From: Nocardiopsis sp. ATB16-24
GTDB taxonomy: Bacteria; Actinomycetota; Actinomycetes; Streptosporangiales; Streptosporangiaceae
Assembly: GCF_030271535.1 (NCBI RefSeq)
Contig: NZ_JASCXJ010000020.1
Location: 1 to 64,000 of the forward strand
Reading direction: 5' to 3'
DNA: 64,000 bases
Shown here: positions 8,404 through 16,120 of the stretch, one piece after another
Numbering within the stretch: the first letter of the stretch is position 1
Layout: each line of letters begins with the position of its first letter
Made by a program: the position numbers and the translations under genes
The notes under the pieces: generated by a model
What the model was told of the DNA's origin: nothing
Seen by the model: only the letters and a program-made list of their open reading frames with translations
Databases searched by the model: none

Positions 8404-9675
8404 TCATCCCACCTTTGTGCGAACCGACCACACATACGCCAGCAACGACAACCCCGCCGCCGACACCATCACCACCGACATACTCACCAACGACGGCTCA
8501 CCCGTAGACGTCAACCCCGCCAACGACGCGACCCCACCCCCCAAAGCGAACTGCAACCCACCCATCAACGCCGAAGCCGTACCCGCCACCGCCACAGGCT
8601 GCCCGTCCAACGCCGTCACCGTCGCATTCGGCATCACAAAACCAACACTGAACATCATCAACGCCAACAACGCCACGACCACCCACAACACCGCCACACC
8701 CGCCAGCGCCAACACCACCAACCCACCCACCGACACCAGCGCCAAAACCAAACCCGAACCCAAACGCCGCAACGTCTCCACACGGCCCACCAACAGACCG
8801 TTCACCTGCGTACCCGCCATCATCCCCAGCGCATTCACCGCGAACAAACCCGCATACAACTGCGGCGAAACACCGAACTCCGACTGCGAAACAAAAGAGA
8901 ACGCCGACACATACGTGAACAACATCCCAAAACTCAAACCCAACGTCAGAACCGGCCCCACAAAACGCGGCTGACGCAACAAACCACCCACCGTCGCCAC
9001 CAACGCACGCGGCCCACGCCCACGACGCTCACCCACAGGCAGACTCTCAGGCAACCACACCAACACCAGCACAAAACTCAGCGCCGACATCACCGCCAAC
9101 ACCAAAAAACTCAACTGCCACGGACCCACCAACAACAACTGAGCACCCAACAACGGCGCCAACAACGGCGCCAACATCATCACCAAGGCCAAACGCGAAA
9201 AGAACCGCACCGCGTCATCGCCCTTAAAAAGATCACGCACCACCGCACGCGACACCACCGCACCCGCAGCACCGGCCACACCCTGCACGAACCGCAACAC
9301 CACGAACCACGTCACGTCCGCAACGAACACACACAACACCGACGCCACCGTGAACACGGCCACGCCCACCAACAGCGGACCCCGACGACCCCAGGCATCA
9401 CTCATCGGCCCGATCACCAACTGACCGACGGCCAACCCCAGCATCATCGCCGTCAACGTCAACTGGACCCGAGCCTCACTCGTCCCCAGATCCCCGGTGA
9501 TCTGCGGAAAGGCCGGAAGATACATGTCGGTCGCAAGCGGCCCGGTCGCCGTCAGCACACCCAGCACCAACACCAACAACGCCACCGACCCACGCGAAGG
9601 CGTCCACGAGGGCACCGAACTCGACACAGACGCCCCCCGCGCAGGGGCCGTGGAGGAAGAATCGGGGGACTGCAC
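8404..9675 (-). CDS. Bcr/CflA-type drug-resistance MFS transporter
   Basis: A 423-residue permease with about 12 hydrophobic segments. The first carries the Bcr/CflA signature ATDMYLPAFPQI, and the first cytoplasmic loop has the MFS motif GPMSDAWGRRGPLL. In this family these are proton-driven exporters of drugs, sulfonamides or metabolites. GTG 9675 is chosen because GGAG lies 7 nt upstream; GTG 9681 is too close to that site. The acyl-CoA-synthetase-like gene follows on the same strand, so the transporter may share its transcript. The substrate is unknown. Confidence 0.88.
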   Translation of the reverse strand: MQSPDSSSTAPARGASVSSSVPSWTPSRGSVALLVLVLGVLTATGPLATDMYLPAFPQITGDLGTSEARVQLTLTAMMLGLAVGQLVIGPMSDAWGRRGPLLVGVAVFTVASVLCVFVADVTWFVVLRFVQGVAGAAGAVVSRAVVRDLFKGDDAVRFFSRLALVMMLAPLLAPLLGAQLLLVGPWQLSFLVLAVMSALSFVLVLVWLPESLPVGERRGRGPRALVATVGGLLRQPRFVGPVLTLGLSFGMLFTYVSAFSFVSQSEFGVSPQLYAGLFAVNALGMMAGTQVNGLLVGRVETLRRLGSGLVLALVSVGGLVVLALAGVAVLWVVVALLALMMFSVGFVMPNATVTALDGQPVAVAGTASALMGGLQFALGGGVASLAGLTSTGEPSLVSMSVVMVSAAGLSLLAYVWSVRTKVG

Positions 9676-9721
9676 AGGCACTCCAGTTCAGGAACGGAAA
9701 AAGACCGCCTGAAACCCAGAC

Positions 9722-9753
9722 GGCGGGGACCATCCCATACCAACATCCCCGCC
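9722..9753 (-). terminator. Possible terminator downstream of the DUF3037 gene
   Basis: GGCGGGGA (9722-9729) pairs with TCCCCGCC (9746-9753) across a 16-nt loop, 60-90 nt past the DUF3037 stop on the minus strand. The stem is short and there is no U-tract. Confidence 0.3.
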
Positions 9754-9812
9754 CGCCCGGACACCTCTTTTCAGCCCGACAAACGCCGTGATATCCGTTA
9801 CGACTCAGCCCG

Positions 9813-10241
9813 TCACCTTACGAGCCGGTCCAGCAACCGCACGACCTCCGCTTCCGGATCCTCCGTCAAACCCCCATGCACCGGCCCCGGCTGCACGATC
9901 GTGCTCCGCGGCGCCGTCAACCACCGAAACCTCTGACCAGGCCGATCACGACCCGCCACACCCGCACCCTCACCACCACGACACATCGCCTCCACCCCCT
10001 CCAACGCCCGCAGCACACCCGCCACGTCCGCCCCCGGGTCCAAGGCCAACAAACGCCCCTCGTCCAACGCCGAACGCGCCGCCAGAAAACCTCTCTCCTG
10101 GCAGTAGACGATCACCCCGGCGTTCACACACTCACCACGCTCCAACCGCGGCACCACCCGCAAAAGCGCGTACTCGAACACCGCACGGTCACGCTCCTCG
10201 CCCACCCGACCGGTCGTCACCGCATCGCTGTAGCGCCTCAT
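9813..10241 (-). CDS. DUF3037 protein paired with HipA-like kinase
   Basis: A 142-residue protein with the DUF3037 pattern: an N-terminal FEYALLRVVPRLERGECVNAGVIVY strand-helix-strand unit, a small helical middle, and a C-terminal RFRWLTAPRSTIVQPGPVHGG segment. Its ATG overlaps the stop of the upstream HipA-like kinase gene by 4 nt (10238-10241), so it is translationally coupled to it. The same gene pair recurs in many actinobacteria and proteobacteria as far as I recall. Its biochemical role is not known to me; it could be a substrate, inhibitor or adaptor of the kinase. Confidence 0.85.
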   Translation of the reverse strand: MRRYSDAVTTGRVGEERDRAVFEYALLRVVPRLERGECVNAGVIVYCQERGFLAARSALDEGRLLALDPGADVAGVLRALEGVEAMCRGGEGAGVAGRDRPGQRFRWLTAPRSTIVQPGPVHGGLTEDPEAEVVRLLDRLVR

Positions 10242-11005
10242 CCCTCCACCTCCGGCAGCCAGGAGCGATCGGCCACCCGCCGCAACAGATGGTCCACGTA
10301 CGCCTCACGAACCTGCTCCACCGACGCGAAGCCCGGCTCGTCCACCAGCCACTCCTCGGGAACCAGCCCCACCACCCGACGCAGGGTCTCCTCATCCACC
10401 AGCGGTGCCAACGCGGCGTCGGCACCGGCCAGATCCGGAGACCCGCCCATCAGCACGTGATCGGAGGCGTCATAGGCACGCTGGACGAACCTGTCGGCAC
10501 CGGCCCAGTTGTGATGGAAGATCAGCGTCGCACCATGGTCGATCAGATAGGGACTGCCGTGCCACACCAACATGTTCGGGTTACGCCAGGAACGGTCCAC
10601 GTTGCCCGTCAGGGCGTCGAACCACAGCACCCGCCCGGCGAACTCCCGATCCACCTCGAAGGCCAGCGGATCGAAACCGAGCGCTCCCGGCAGGAAGTCC
10701 ATCCCCAGGTTGAGCCCGTCGCTGGCCTTGAGCAGCTCCTGCACCTCCGAGTCGGGTTCGCTTCGACCGATCACCGCGTCGAACTCCACCAGGACCAGCT
10801 CCGGGATCGGCAGCCCCAGGGCCCGCCCCAACTCACCAGAGACGATCTCGGCCACGAGCGTCTTACGCCCCTGCCCCGCCCCGATGAACTTGACCACGTA
10901 CATTCCCAGGTCGTCGGCCTCGACCAGACCCGGGAGCGAACCTCCTTCGCGCAGGGGTAGCACGTACCGCGTCGCGACCACGTTTGTCAGCACGCGGACC
11001 AGCAT
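10238..11005 (-). CDS. HipA-like kinase domain protein
   Basis: A 255-residue single-domain protein resembling the kinase core of HipA (HipA_2-type family). Visible features are the ATP-binding Lys39 in MYVVKFIGAGQG, a catalytic-loop-like FDALTGNVDRSWRNPNML (129-146, with Asp130, Asn135, Asp137, Asn144) and a metal-binding DHG (156-158) within YLIDHGATLIFHHN. These motifs look intact, so the protein is probably an active phosphotransferase. Classic HipA phosphorylates glutamyl-tRNA synthetase and pairs with the HipB antitoxin. Here no HipB-like HTH gene is adjacent; instead a DUF3037 gene overlaps the 3' end. ATG 11005 starts the conserved region. The promoter region (11006-11325) holds a hairpin and a repeated 24-bp element. 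Confidence 0.85.
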   Translation of the reverse strand: MLVRVLTNVVATRYVLPLREGGSLPGLVEADDLGMYVVKFIGAGQGRKTLVAEIVSGELGRALGLPIPELVLVEFDAVIGRSEPDSEVQELLKASDGLNLGMDFLPGALGFDPLAFEVDREFAGRVLWFDALTGNVDRSWRNPNMLVWHGSPYLIDHGATLIFHHNWAGADRFVQRAYDASDHVLMGGSPDLAGADAALAPLVDEETLRRVVGLVPEEWLVDEPGFASVEQVREAYVDHLLRRVADRSWLPEVEG

Positions 11006-11235
11006 AGGCACCGCCGAAAGCGGCCCCGTCCGTCTCCGAGTCCAGGGCCCTCTGAGTTCGACGCGGACACCGTGAACGGGGCCGCTCCACCCTCCCCCGT
11101 CCCGTCCACCCCCACGACACCCACCGAGGGACTCTGAACACGTTGTGGCCGTACACCGGCGAAGGCCACCAGAGGTGGATCTGTCGAATCGAGAGGATGT
11201 AAGAGATGGGCGGCGTAGCCGCGCGATATTTCTTT

Positions 11236-11263
11236 GCGGTTCTTTTTTCTTGAAAAGAACCGC
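11236..11263. promoter_or_regulatory. Perfect 11-bp inverted repeat in HipA-like operon leader
   Basis: GCGGTTCTTTT (11236-11246) and AAAAGAACCGC (11253-11263) are exact inverted repeats separated by TTCTTG. The right arm runs into the 24-bp repeat that ends at 11281. No U-tract follows on either strand, so an operator or RNA leader structure is more likely than a terminator (inference). Confidence 0.5.
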
Positions 11264-11281
11264 CACCTTTACGATGTAGAT
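11258..11281. repeat. 24-bp repeated element, copy 1
   Basis: This segment is identical base for base to 31359-31382, in the same orientation, 20.1 kb apart. A related 15-bp core recurs at 33181-33195. The shared part includes CTTTACGATGTAGAT, which contains an imperfect TAC-N3-GTA dyad like those bound by BlaI/CopY-type repressors. Assignment to that family is inference. This copy lies about 255 bp upstream of the HipA-like gene start. Confidence 0.75.
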
Positions 11282-11325
11282 ATCTAGTGATCGGGCCGGA
11301 GGACGACCCTTCACCTCAAGAGCCC

Positions 11326-12033
11326 TTACAGGTTGTCCTCGGGAAGATCGTCCCACTGCCCATCACCCTCTCCCGGCGTCGGGATCACCGGGGTGGACGG
11401 GCTCCCCTCCCCCTCCTCCTGGGACTCGGGCCCGGGCCCGGGCCGCCCCTCCGGGCTCTCCTGCGACTCCGGGGGAGGCACGCTCCCCGGCATCTCCGGC
11501 TGCGGGAACTGCAACATCCACCAGTACAACAGCGACACCGACAACAGAAGGAGCACCAGGACCAGCCCCAGTCCGGCGATCAGCCACCAGTTGCTCTCCC
11601 CCGCGGACACCGCGCTGTCCCGGCGTCCGCCCCAAGGAGCCCACCGCAACGCGGCCGCGCCACGCGAACCCGCCCAGTGCGGCATCACCACCGGCCCCCG
11701 CGCACCGACCCGCCCCGACCCGGCCGCCGCCGCCAGCAACTCCTCCGCCCGGGCGTGCCCCTCACCGGCGACCGCGGCCCACAGCGCCGAACGCCCGTGC
11801 GTACGGGCCGCCACGACGTCGGGACTGGTGCGCACCACCTCGGCGAAACGTTCACGTGCCCCGCCGTCACCGGCCGCGCCGGAGTCCAGCACCGCCACGC
11901 TCACCGGGTCGCCCGAGCCGTCCCTGCCCAGGTAGACCACGCCCAGGGAGGAGTCACGCAACCGCCCCAGCAGCCGGTAACCGCCCAACTGGCGCGGGTC
12001 GCCCTCGTTCAACCCCATCGTGGGAACCGTCAT
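11326..12033 (-). CDS. Single-pass membrane protein with vestigial Ser/Thr-kinase N-lobe
   Basis: A 235-residue protein. Residues 14-50 (RQLGGYRLLGRLRDSSLGVVYL onwards) clearly resemble the first three strands of a Hanks-type kinase, but the glycine loop is RLRDSSLG instead of GxGGMG and the VAVK lysine is leucine (VAVL49). There is no C-lobe: no HRD, DFG or APE. A Trp/Leu-rich transmembrane helix spans about 149-173, followed by an acidic Pro/Ser/Glu-rich tail. It cannot be an active kinase. ATG 12033 has GGAGGGGGGAG just upstream. It diverges from the MoxR operon. Its job is unknown; a scaffold or sensor derived from a receptor kinase is possible. Confidence 0.75.
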   Translation of the reverse strand: MTVPTMGLNEGDPRQLGGYRLLGRLRDSSLGVVYLGRDGSGDPVSVAVLDSGAAGDGGARERFAEVVRTSPDVVAARTHGRSALWAAVAGEGHARAEELLAAAAGSGRVGARGPVVMPHWAGSRGAAALRWAPWGGRRDSAVSAGESNWWLIAGLGLVLVLLLLSVSLLYWWMLQFPQPEMPGSVPPPESQESPEGRPGPGPESQEEGEGSPSTPVIPTPGEGDGQWDDLPEDNL

Positions 12034-12184
12034 CTCACTCCCCCCTCCACACCCGTCCTACCCGTCCACTTCGCGGCGTTGTGTACCAGACCGCGGCCCA
12101 CAGAACGGGTAGTGTCACCACAGGTGAGTGATCCACAACCTATCCGGCGACCCCGTGCGGGGCCGCCCGTGAGGAAGGCGGGAC

Positions 12185-13246
12185 ATGGCAGAGACCGGCA
12201 ACGGCTCCGCGCCCTCATCGGGCTCGGAGAACGCCCCCGGTGAGCCGACCAGGCTGCTGCGCGCCGCGCTGCACGAGGTGTCCACGGTCATCGTGGGCCA
12301 GGAACGCATGGTGGAACGCTCCCTCATCGCCCTGGTCGCCAAGGGCCACTGCCTGATCGAGGGGGTGCCCGGGATCGCCAAGACCCTGGCGGTGTCCACC
12401 CTGGCCAAGGTCACCGGCGGCTCCTTCGCCCGTCTACAGTTCACCCCGGACCTGGTGCCCTCCGACATCATCGGCACGCGCATCTACCATCCCTCCACCG
12501 AGAAGTTCGACGTGGAGCTGGGGCCGGTCTTCGTCAACTTCGTCCTCGCCGACGAGATCAACCGTGCTCCCGCCAAGGTCCAGTCGGCCCTGCTGGAGGT
12601 CATGGCCGAACGGCAGGTGTCCCTGGGCGGGATCACCTACCCCCTCCCCTCCCCCTTCATCGTCATCGCCACACAGAACCCGGTCGAGTCCGAGGGCGTC
12701 TACCCCCTGCCCGAGGCCCAGCGCGACCGGTTCCTGATGAAGGTCAACGTCGGCCACCCCCGCGCGCACGAGGAGATGGAGATCCTGCGCCGGATGTCGA
12801 CCACCCCGCCCACGGCCCACCAGATCCTGGACCCCGTCACCCTGAGCGAACTACAGGCCGACGCCCAGCGCGTACACGTCCACCAGCTCATCGCCGACTA
12901 CGTGGTGCGGCTGGTCATGGCCACCCGTGAGCCCGAGAACCACCAGATGCCGGACCTGCGCCAGGTGCTGGAGATGGGGGCCAGCCCCCGCGCGACCCTG
13001 GGCCTGGTCTCGGCCGCCCGGGCCCTGGCACTGCTGCGCGGGCGCGACTACGTCCTGCCCGACGACGTGCGGGTCCTGGCCCACGACGTCATCGCCCACC
13101 GCCTGGTGCTCACCTTCGACGCCCTGGCCGACGGGGTCACCGCCGAGCAGGTGATCGACCGTATCCTGTCGACCGTGCCGGCCCCCCGGGTGATCTGGGA
13201 CGAGCCCCCCAGCGGAGAGACCGCCTCCTTCGCCTCTCCGAGGTGA
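12185..13246 (+). CDS. MoxR-family AAA+ ATPase
   Basis: A 353-residue MoxR ATPase. The family-specific Walker A GVPGIAKT is at 60-67, Walker B and sensor segment FVLADEINRAPAKVQSALLEVM at 119-140, and ATQNPVESEG (sensor 1) follows. MoxR proteins act as chaperone-like partners of VWA-domain proteins in metal insertion or complex maturation. The next genes encode DUF58 and VWA proteins, giving the standard MoxR-DUF58-VWA operon. Its stop region overlaps the ribosome binding site of the DUF58 gene. Confidence 0.95.
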   Translation: MAETGNGSAPSSGSENAPGEPTRLLRAALHEVSTVIVGQERMVERSLIALVAKGHCLIEGVPGIAKTLAVSTLAKVTGGSFARLQFTPDLVPSDIIGTRIYHPSTEKFDVELGPVFVNFVLADEINRAPAKVQSALLEVMAERQVSLGGITYPLPSPFIVIATQNPVESEGVYPLPEAQRDRFLMKVNVGHPRAHEEMEILRRMSTTPPTAHQILDPVTLSELQADAQRVHVHQLIADYVVRLVMATREPENHQMPDLRQVLEMGASPRATLGLVSAARALALLRGRDYVLPDDVRVLAHDVIAHRLVLTFDALADGVTAEQVIDRILSTVPAPRVIWDEPPSGETASFASPR

Positions 13247-13251
13247 GGACC

Positions 13252-14220
13252 ATGACCACTCCCGCCATCGGCACCGATCCCCGCCTCCACGCCGCGCTGC
13301 GCCGCCTGGACCTGCGCATCGTGCACCGACTGGAGGGTCTGCTGCACGGCGAACACCTGGGGTTGCGTCTGGGCCCGGGCTCGGAGGCCGCGGAGGCCCG
13401 CCTCTACCAACCGGGCGAGGACGACGTACGTCGTATGGACTGGTCGGTCACCGCCCGTACCACCATCCCGCACGTACGCGATCTGGTCGCCGACCGCGAA
13501 CTGGAGAGCTGGACCCTGCTGGACCTGTCGCCGAGCATGGACTTCGGCACCGGCCTGCGCTCCAAACGCGAGGTGGCGGTCGGGGCGATGGTGGCGGCCA
13601 ACCTGCTCACCCAGAAGGTCGGGGACCGCTTCGGCGCGCACTTCCTGCACCGGGGCACGATCCGGCGCTGGCCCGCACGTTCGGGCAAGGAGGCCCTGTT
13701 GGCGTTGCTGGCCACGGTGGCCGCGGCGCCCACCGGCGACGAGAGCGATCCCTCCCCCCACCGGGCCACCCTGGCCGACGCGATCGCCGACCTGGTGCGT
13801 GCCCGCCGTCGTCGCGGACTGAGAGTGGTCATCTCCGATTTCCTGGACACCCCCGCCTTCGGCGGCGAGGTCCCCTGGGAGCGGCCCCTGCGCCAACTCG
13901 CCACACGCCACCAGGTCCTGGTGGTGGAGGTGGTGGACCCACGTGAACTGGACGTGCCCGAGGTGGGGGACGTGTCCCTGCGCGACCCCCGCACCGGCCG
14001 GGTGCGCGACATCCGTCTGACACGGGCGGTGCGCGAACGCTACCGGCAGGCGGCGGCCGCCCAGCGCGCGGCGGTGCGCGGGGCGTTGCGCCGGTGCGGG
14101 GTGCACCACCTCTCGCTGAGGACGGACCGTGACTGGGTAGTGGACACGGCACGGTTCGTCATCCACCAGAGGCGTACCGCGCACCACCTGGCCCGCCACA
14201 CCCCGGCGACGCCCCGCTGA
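13252..14220 (+). CDS. DUF58 protein of MoxR operon
   Basis: A 322-residue DUF58 protein. The family signature is visible as YQPGEDDVRRMDW (about 55-67) and ESWTLLDLSPSMDFG, a degenerate VWA-like DxSxS site. ATG 13252 is chosen because GAGGTGAGG lies just upstream; an overlapping GTG at 13243 is possible. The function is not established in the family beyond association with MoxR; partner binding by the VWA-like fold is the usual inference. It is the second gene of the operon. Confidence 0.9.
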   Translation: MTTPAIGTDPRLHAALRRLDLRIVHRLEGLLHGEHLGLRLGPGSEAAEARLYQPGEDDVRRMDWSVTARTTIPHVRDLVADRELESWTLLDLSPSMDFGTGLRSKREVAVGAMVAANLLTQKVGDRFGAHFLHRGTIRRWPARSGKEALLALLATVAAAPTGDESDPSPHRATLADAIADLVRARRRRGLRVVISDFLDTPAFGGEVPWERPLRQLATRHQVLVVEVVDPRELDVPEVGDVSLRDPRTGRVRDIRLTRAVRERYRQAAAAQRAAVRGALRRCGVHHLSLRTDRDWVVDTARFVIHQRRTAHHLARHTPATPR

Positions 14221-14234
14221 ACGGGAAGGGCCAC

Positions 14235-14303
14235 ATGAACCGAACGAGGGCGCGGGCGGCGACCCGCGGACGTGAAGCCGAGGTACGGGGGACTGAGCGA
14301 TGA
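14235..14303 (+). CDS. Possible 22-residue coupled leader ORF
   Basis: A 22-codon frame starting at ATG 14235, 6 nt after GGGAAGGG, whose TGA (14301-14303) overlaps the ATG of the VWA gene (14300-14302). The peptide is Arg/Ala-rich and low complexity, so it may be only a coupling device or a remnant. In related operons a DUF4129/DUF4381- or BatD-like gene can sit at this place. Confidence 0.3.
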   Translation: MNRTRARAATRGREAEVRGTER

Positions 14304-15247
14304 CCTTCCTGGAGCCCCAGCGGCTGTGGTGGTTGCTTCTGCTCGTACTGCTGGTGGGCGCCTATGTGTTCGCCCAGACCCGACGGCGCGAGTACACGGT
14401 GCGCTTCACCAACCTGTCCCTGTTGGACCAGGTGGTGCCGCACCGCCCGGACGTGCGCCGGCACGTCCCGGCGGCGCTGTTCGGTCTGTCCTTGGGCGTG
14501 CTCATCGCCTCCATGGCGGTGCCCGCGATGCCGGTGGAGCAACCACGGGAGCGGGCGACGATCATGGTGGCCGTGGACGTGTCCCTGTCCATGGCGGCCA
14601 CCGACATCGACCCCGACCGTCTGAGCGCGGCCAAGGAGTCGGCCCAGGGCTTCGTGGAGACCCTTCCCGACCGGTTCAACGTGGGACTGGTGGCCTTCTC
14701 CTCCACCGCGACGGTCGTCTCCTCCCCCACCCAGGACCACCAGGCGGTGATCGGGTCGATCGAGAACCTGCAACTGGGTCCGGGGACCGCCATCGGCGAG
14801 GGGGTGTTCGCCTCCTTGGAGGCCATCCGCGGCTTCGACGAGGACTCCGAAGAGGATCCGCCGCCCTCGGCGATCGTGCTGCTCTCCGATGGTGAGAACA
14901 CCAGTGGGCGTGACATCTCACAGTCCTCGGCGGTGGCGGCCGAACAGGAGGTGCCGGTGTCCACGATCGCCTTCGGCAGCGGTGCGGCGATGATCGAGAT
15001 CGACGGCTACCAGGTGCCGGCCGACATCGACAAGGAGGCGTTGCGGGGCCTGGCCCAGGACACCGGCGGGCACTTCTACGAGGCCGAGAGCGAATCGGAA
15101 CTGGACGGCGTCTACGAGGACATCGGTTCGTCCCTGGGCACCGAGGTGGTCCATGAGGAGATCGTCACACGTTTCGTCCTGGTGGCGATCGTCCTGTCGC
15201 TGGCCACGGCGTTGACATCGCTACTGTGGTTCCAGCGACTCCCGTGA
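14300..15247 (+). CDS. VWA-domain membrane protein (BatA-like)
   Basis: A 315-residue protein with the BatA layout: an N-terminal membrane helix (WWLLLLVLLVGAYVFA, 10-25), a short segment, a second helix (about 58-76), then a von Willebrand A domain and a final transmembrane helix near the C-terminus (VLVAIVLSLATALTSLLWF). The MIDAS motif DVSLS (Asp93, Ser95, Ser97) is intact, with the later acidic LLSDGENT. The VWA domain probably faces outside and works with the MoxR ATPase upstream. It ends the operon; the start is coupled to a tiny upstream frame. Confidence 0.9.
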   Translation: MTFLEPQRLWWLLLLVLLVGAYVFAQTRRREYTVRFTNLSLLDQVVPHRPDVRRHVPAALFGLSLGVLIASMAVPAMPVEQPRERATIMVAVDVSLSMAATDIDPDRLSAAKESAQGFVETLPDRFNVGLVAFSSTATVVSSPTQDHQAVIGSIENLQLGPGTAIGEGVFASLEAIRGFDEDSEEDPPPSAIVLLSDGENTSGRDISQSSAVAAEQEVPVSTIAFGSGAAMIEIDGYQVPADIDKEALRGLAQDTGGHFYEAESESELDGVYEDIGSSLGTEVVHEEIVTRFVLVAIVLSLATALTSLLWFQRLP

Positions 15248-15284
15248 TCCATGGGCGGTCGCCGCCCCACTCACACCCTTTTAA

Positions 15285-15298
15285 GTGACCTGAGTCAC
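15285..15298. promoter_or_regulatory. CRP-like palindrome upstream of HAD gene
   Basis: GTGACCTGAGTCAC matches GTGA-N6-TCAC, the core of CRP/FNR-type sites, and here is a perfect GTGAC-4-GTCAC palindrome. It lies about 100 bp upstream of the HAD hydrolase ATG in an intergenic stretch unusually rich in T. Which regulator binds it is not known from this window. Confidence 0.45.
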
Positions 15299-15385
15299 AT
15301 CCCTTTAGCAGGGGTTTACACCTATTCCGTCATCTTCACGGGTTAGCGTTGGCATGTTTTGTCATGCCCACCGACTTGAGGAACA

Positions 15386-16120
15386 ATGCCGAACACACCC
15401 GCAGCTCCGACAGCGATCTGCTTCGACCTGGACGACACCCTCATCGACGATCTCGCCGCGTCGTCCGCGGGGCTCCACGCGGTCATGGAGCGCCTCGGTC
15501 ACCCCGACTTCGGTGCCGCGCGCCGCCTGTGGGACGTACAGACCGAGATCTCCTTCGGCTCCTACCTGCGCGGCCGCCTGAGCCTGGAACAACAGCGCCG
15601 CGAACGCATCCGCGCGCTGGCCGTCCAGGCCGGACACAGCGACATCGCCGACCAGCACTGCGACGACCTCTACCGCCTGTACCTGGACGCGCACCGTTCG
15701 GCCTGGCAGGTCTTCCCCGACGCCGTCCCGACCCTGAGCGCCCTGGCCTCGGCCGGTTACCGCCTGGCCGTGGTCACCAACGGCGTGGAGGCCCTCCAGC
15801 ACGCCAAACTCCAAGCCCTGGAACTGGGCCCCTACTTCCACACCGTGGTGTGCGCCGACACCGTGGGGGTCGGCAAACCCGATCCGCGTATCTTCCACAC
15901 CGCGGCGCAGCGCATGGGGGTGACCCCCACCGCGTGCTGGCACGTGGGCGACCAGATCCAGGCCGACGGCGTGGGCGCCATCGCCGCGCGCATGCACCCG
16001 GTCATGATCGACCGCCGGGGCCACCAGCGCTTCGAGGGCGTGCACACCATCACCGGTCTGGAGGACCTGCTGCGCGCCACGGGCCTGACCAGCCCCGCCC
16101 CCACCGTGGGATCCCTGTGA
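15386..16120 (+). CDS. HAD-superfamily hydrolase
   Basis: A 244-residue HAD phosphatase. Motif I is CFDLDDTLID (nucleophile Asp14, acid/base Asp16), motif II is AVVTNG, motif III is GVGKPDPRIF and motif IV is WHVGDQIQADG. The four-helix cap between motifs I and II (about residues 20-105) places it with the YjjG/haloacid dehalogenase subfamily. Such enzymes usually dephosphorylate small metabolites or nucleotides. ATG 15386 has GAGGAACA upstream. The stop overlaps the GTG of the Nudix gene (GTGA), so the two are coupled. Confidence 0.92.
   Translation: MPNTPAAPTAICFDLDDTLIDDLAASSAGLHAVMERLGHPDFGAARRLWDVQTEISFGSYLRGRLSLEQQRRERIRALAVQAGHSDIADQHCDDLYRLYLDAHRSAWQVFPDAVPTLSALASAGYRLAVVTNGVEALQHAKLQALELGPYFHTVVCADTVGVGKPDPRIFHTAAQRMGVTPTACWHVGDQIQADGVGAIAARMHPVMIDRRGHQRFEGVHTITGLEDLLRATGLTSPAPTVGSL

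Larger units (their letters stand above)
11006..11325. other. Intergenic region upstream of HipA-like operon
   Basis: About 320 bp without a convincing gene. It contains an A/T-rich patch near 11220-11290 with a perfect hairpin and one copy of a 24-bp repeat (listed separately). A 35-codon frame from GTG 11175 to TAG 11279 is open but has a poor ribosome binding site. Confidence 0.5.

Noticed and set aside
6488..8974. 828-codon + strand frame opposite the acyl-CoA-synthetase-like gene
   Set aside because: Antisense shadow with His/Arg/Pro-rich low complexity, while the minus strand has a recognisable family in both genes it covers.
11175..11279. 35-codon ORF ending in the 24-bp repeat
   Set aside because: Weak ribosome binding site, odd composition (a Phe-rich run arising from the hairpin) and a shared end explained by the DNA repeat itself.
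11313..11319. CCTCAAG as half of a SoxR box
   Set aside because: The second half-site TTGAGG at the required spacing is absent.
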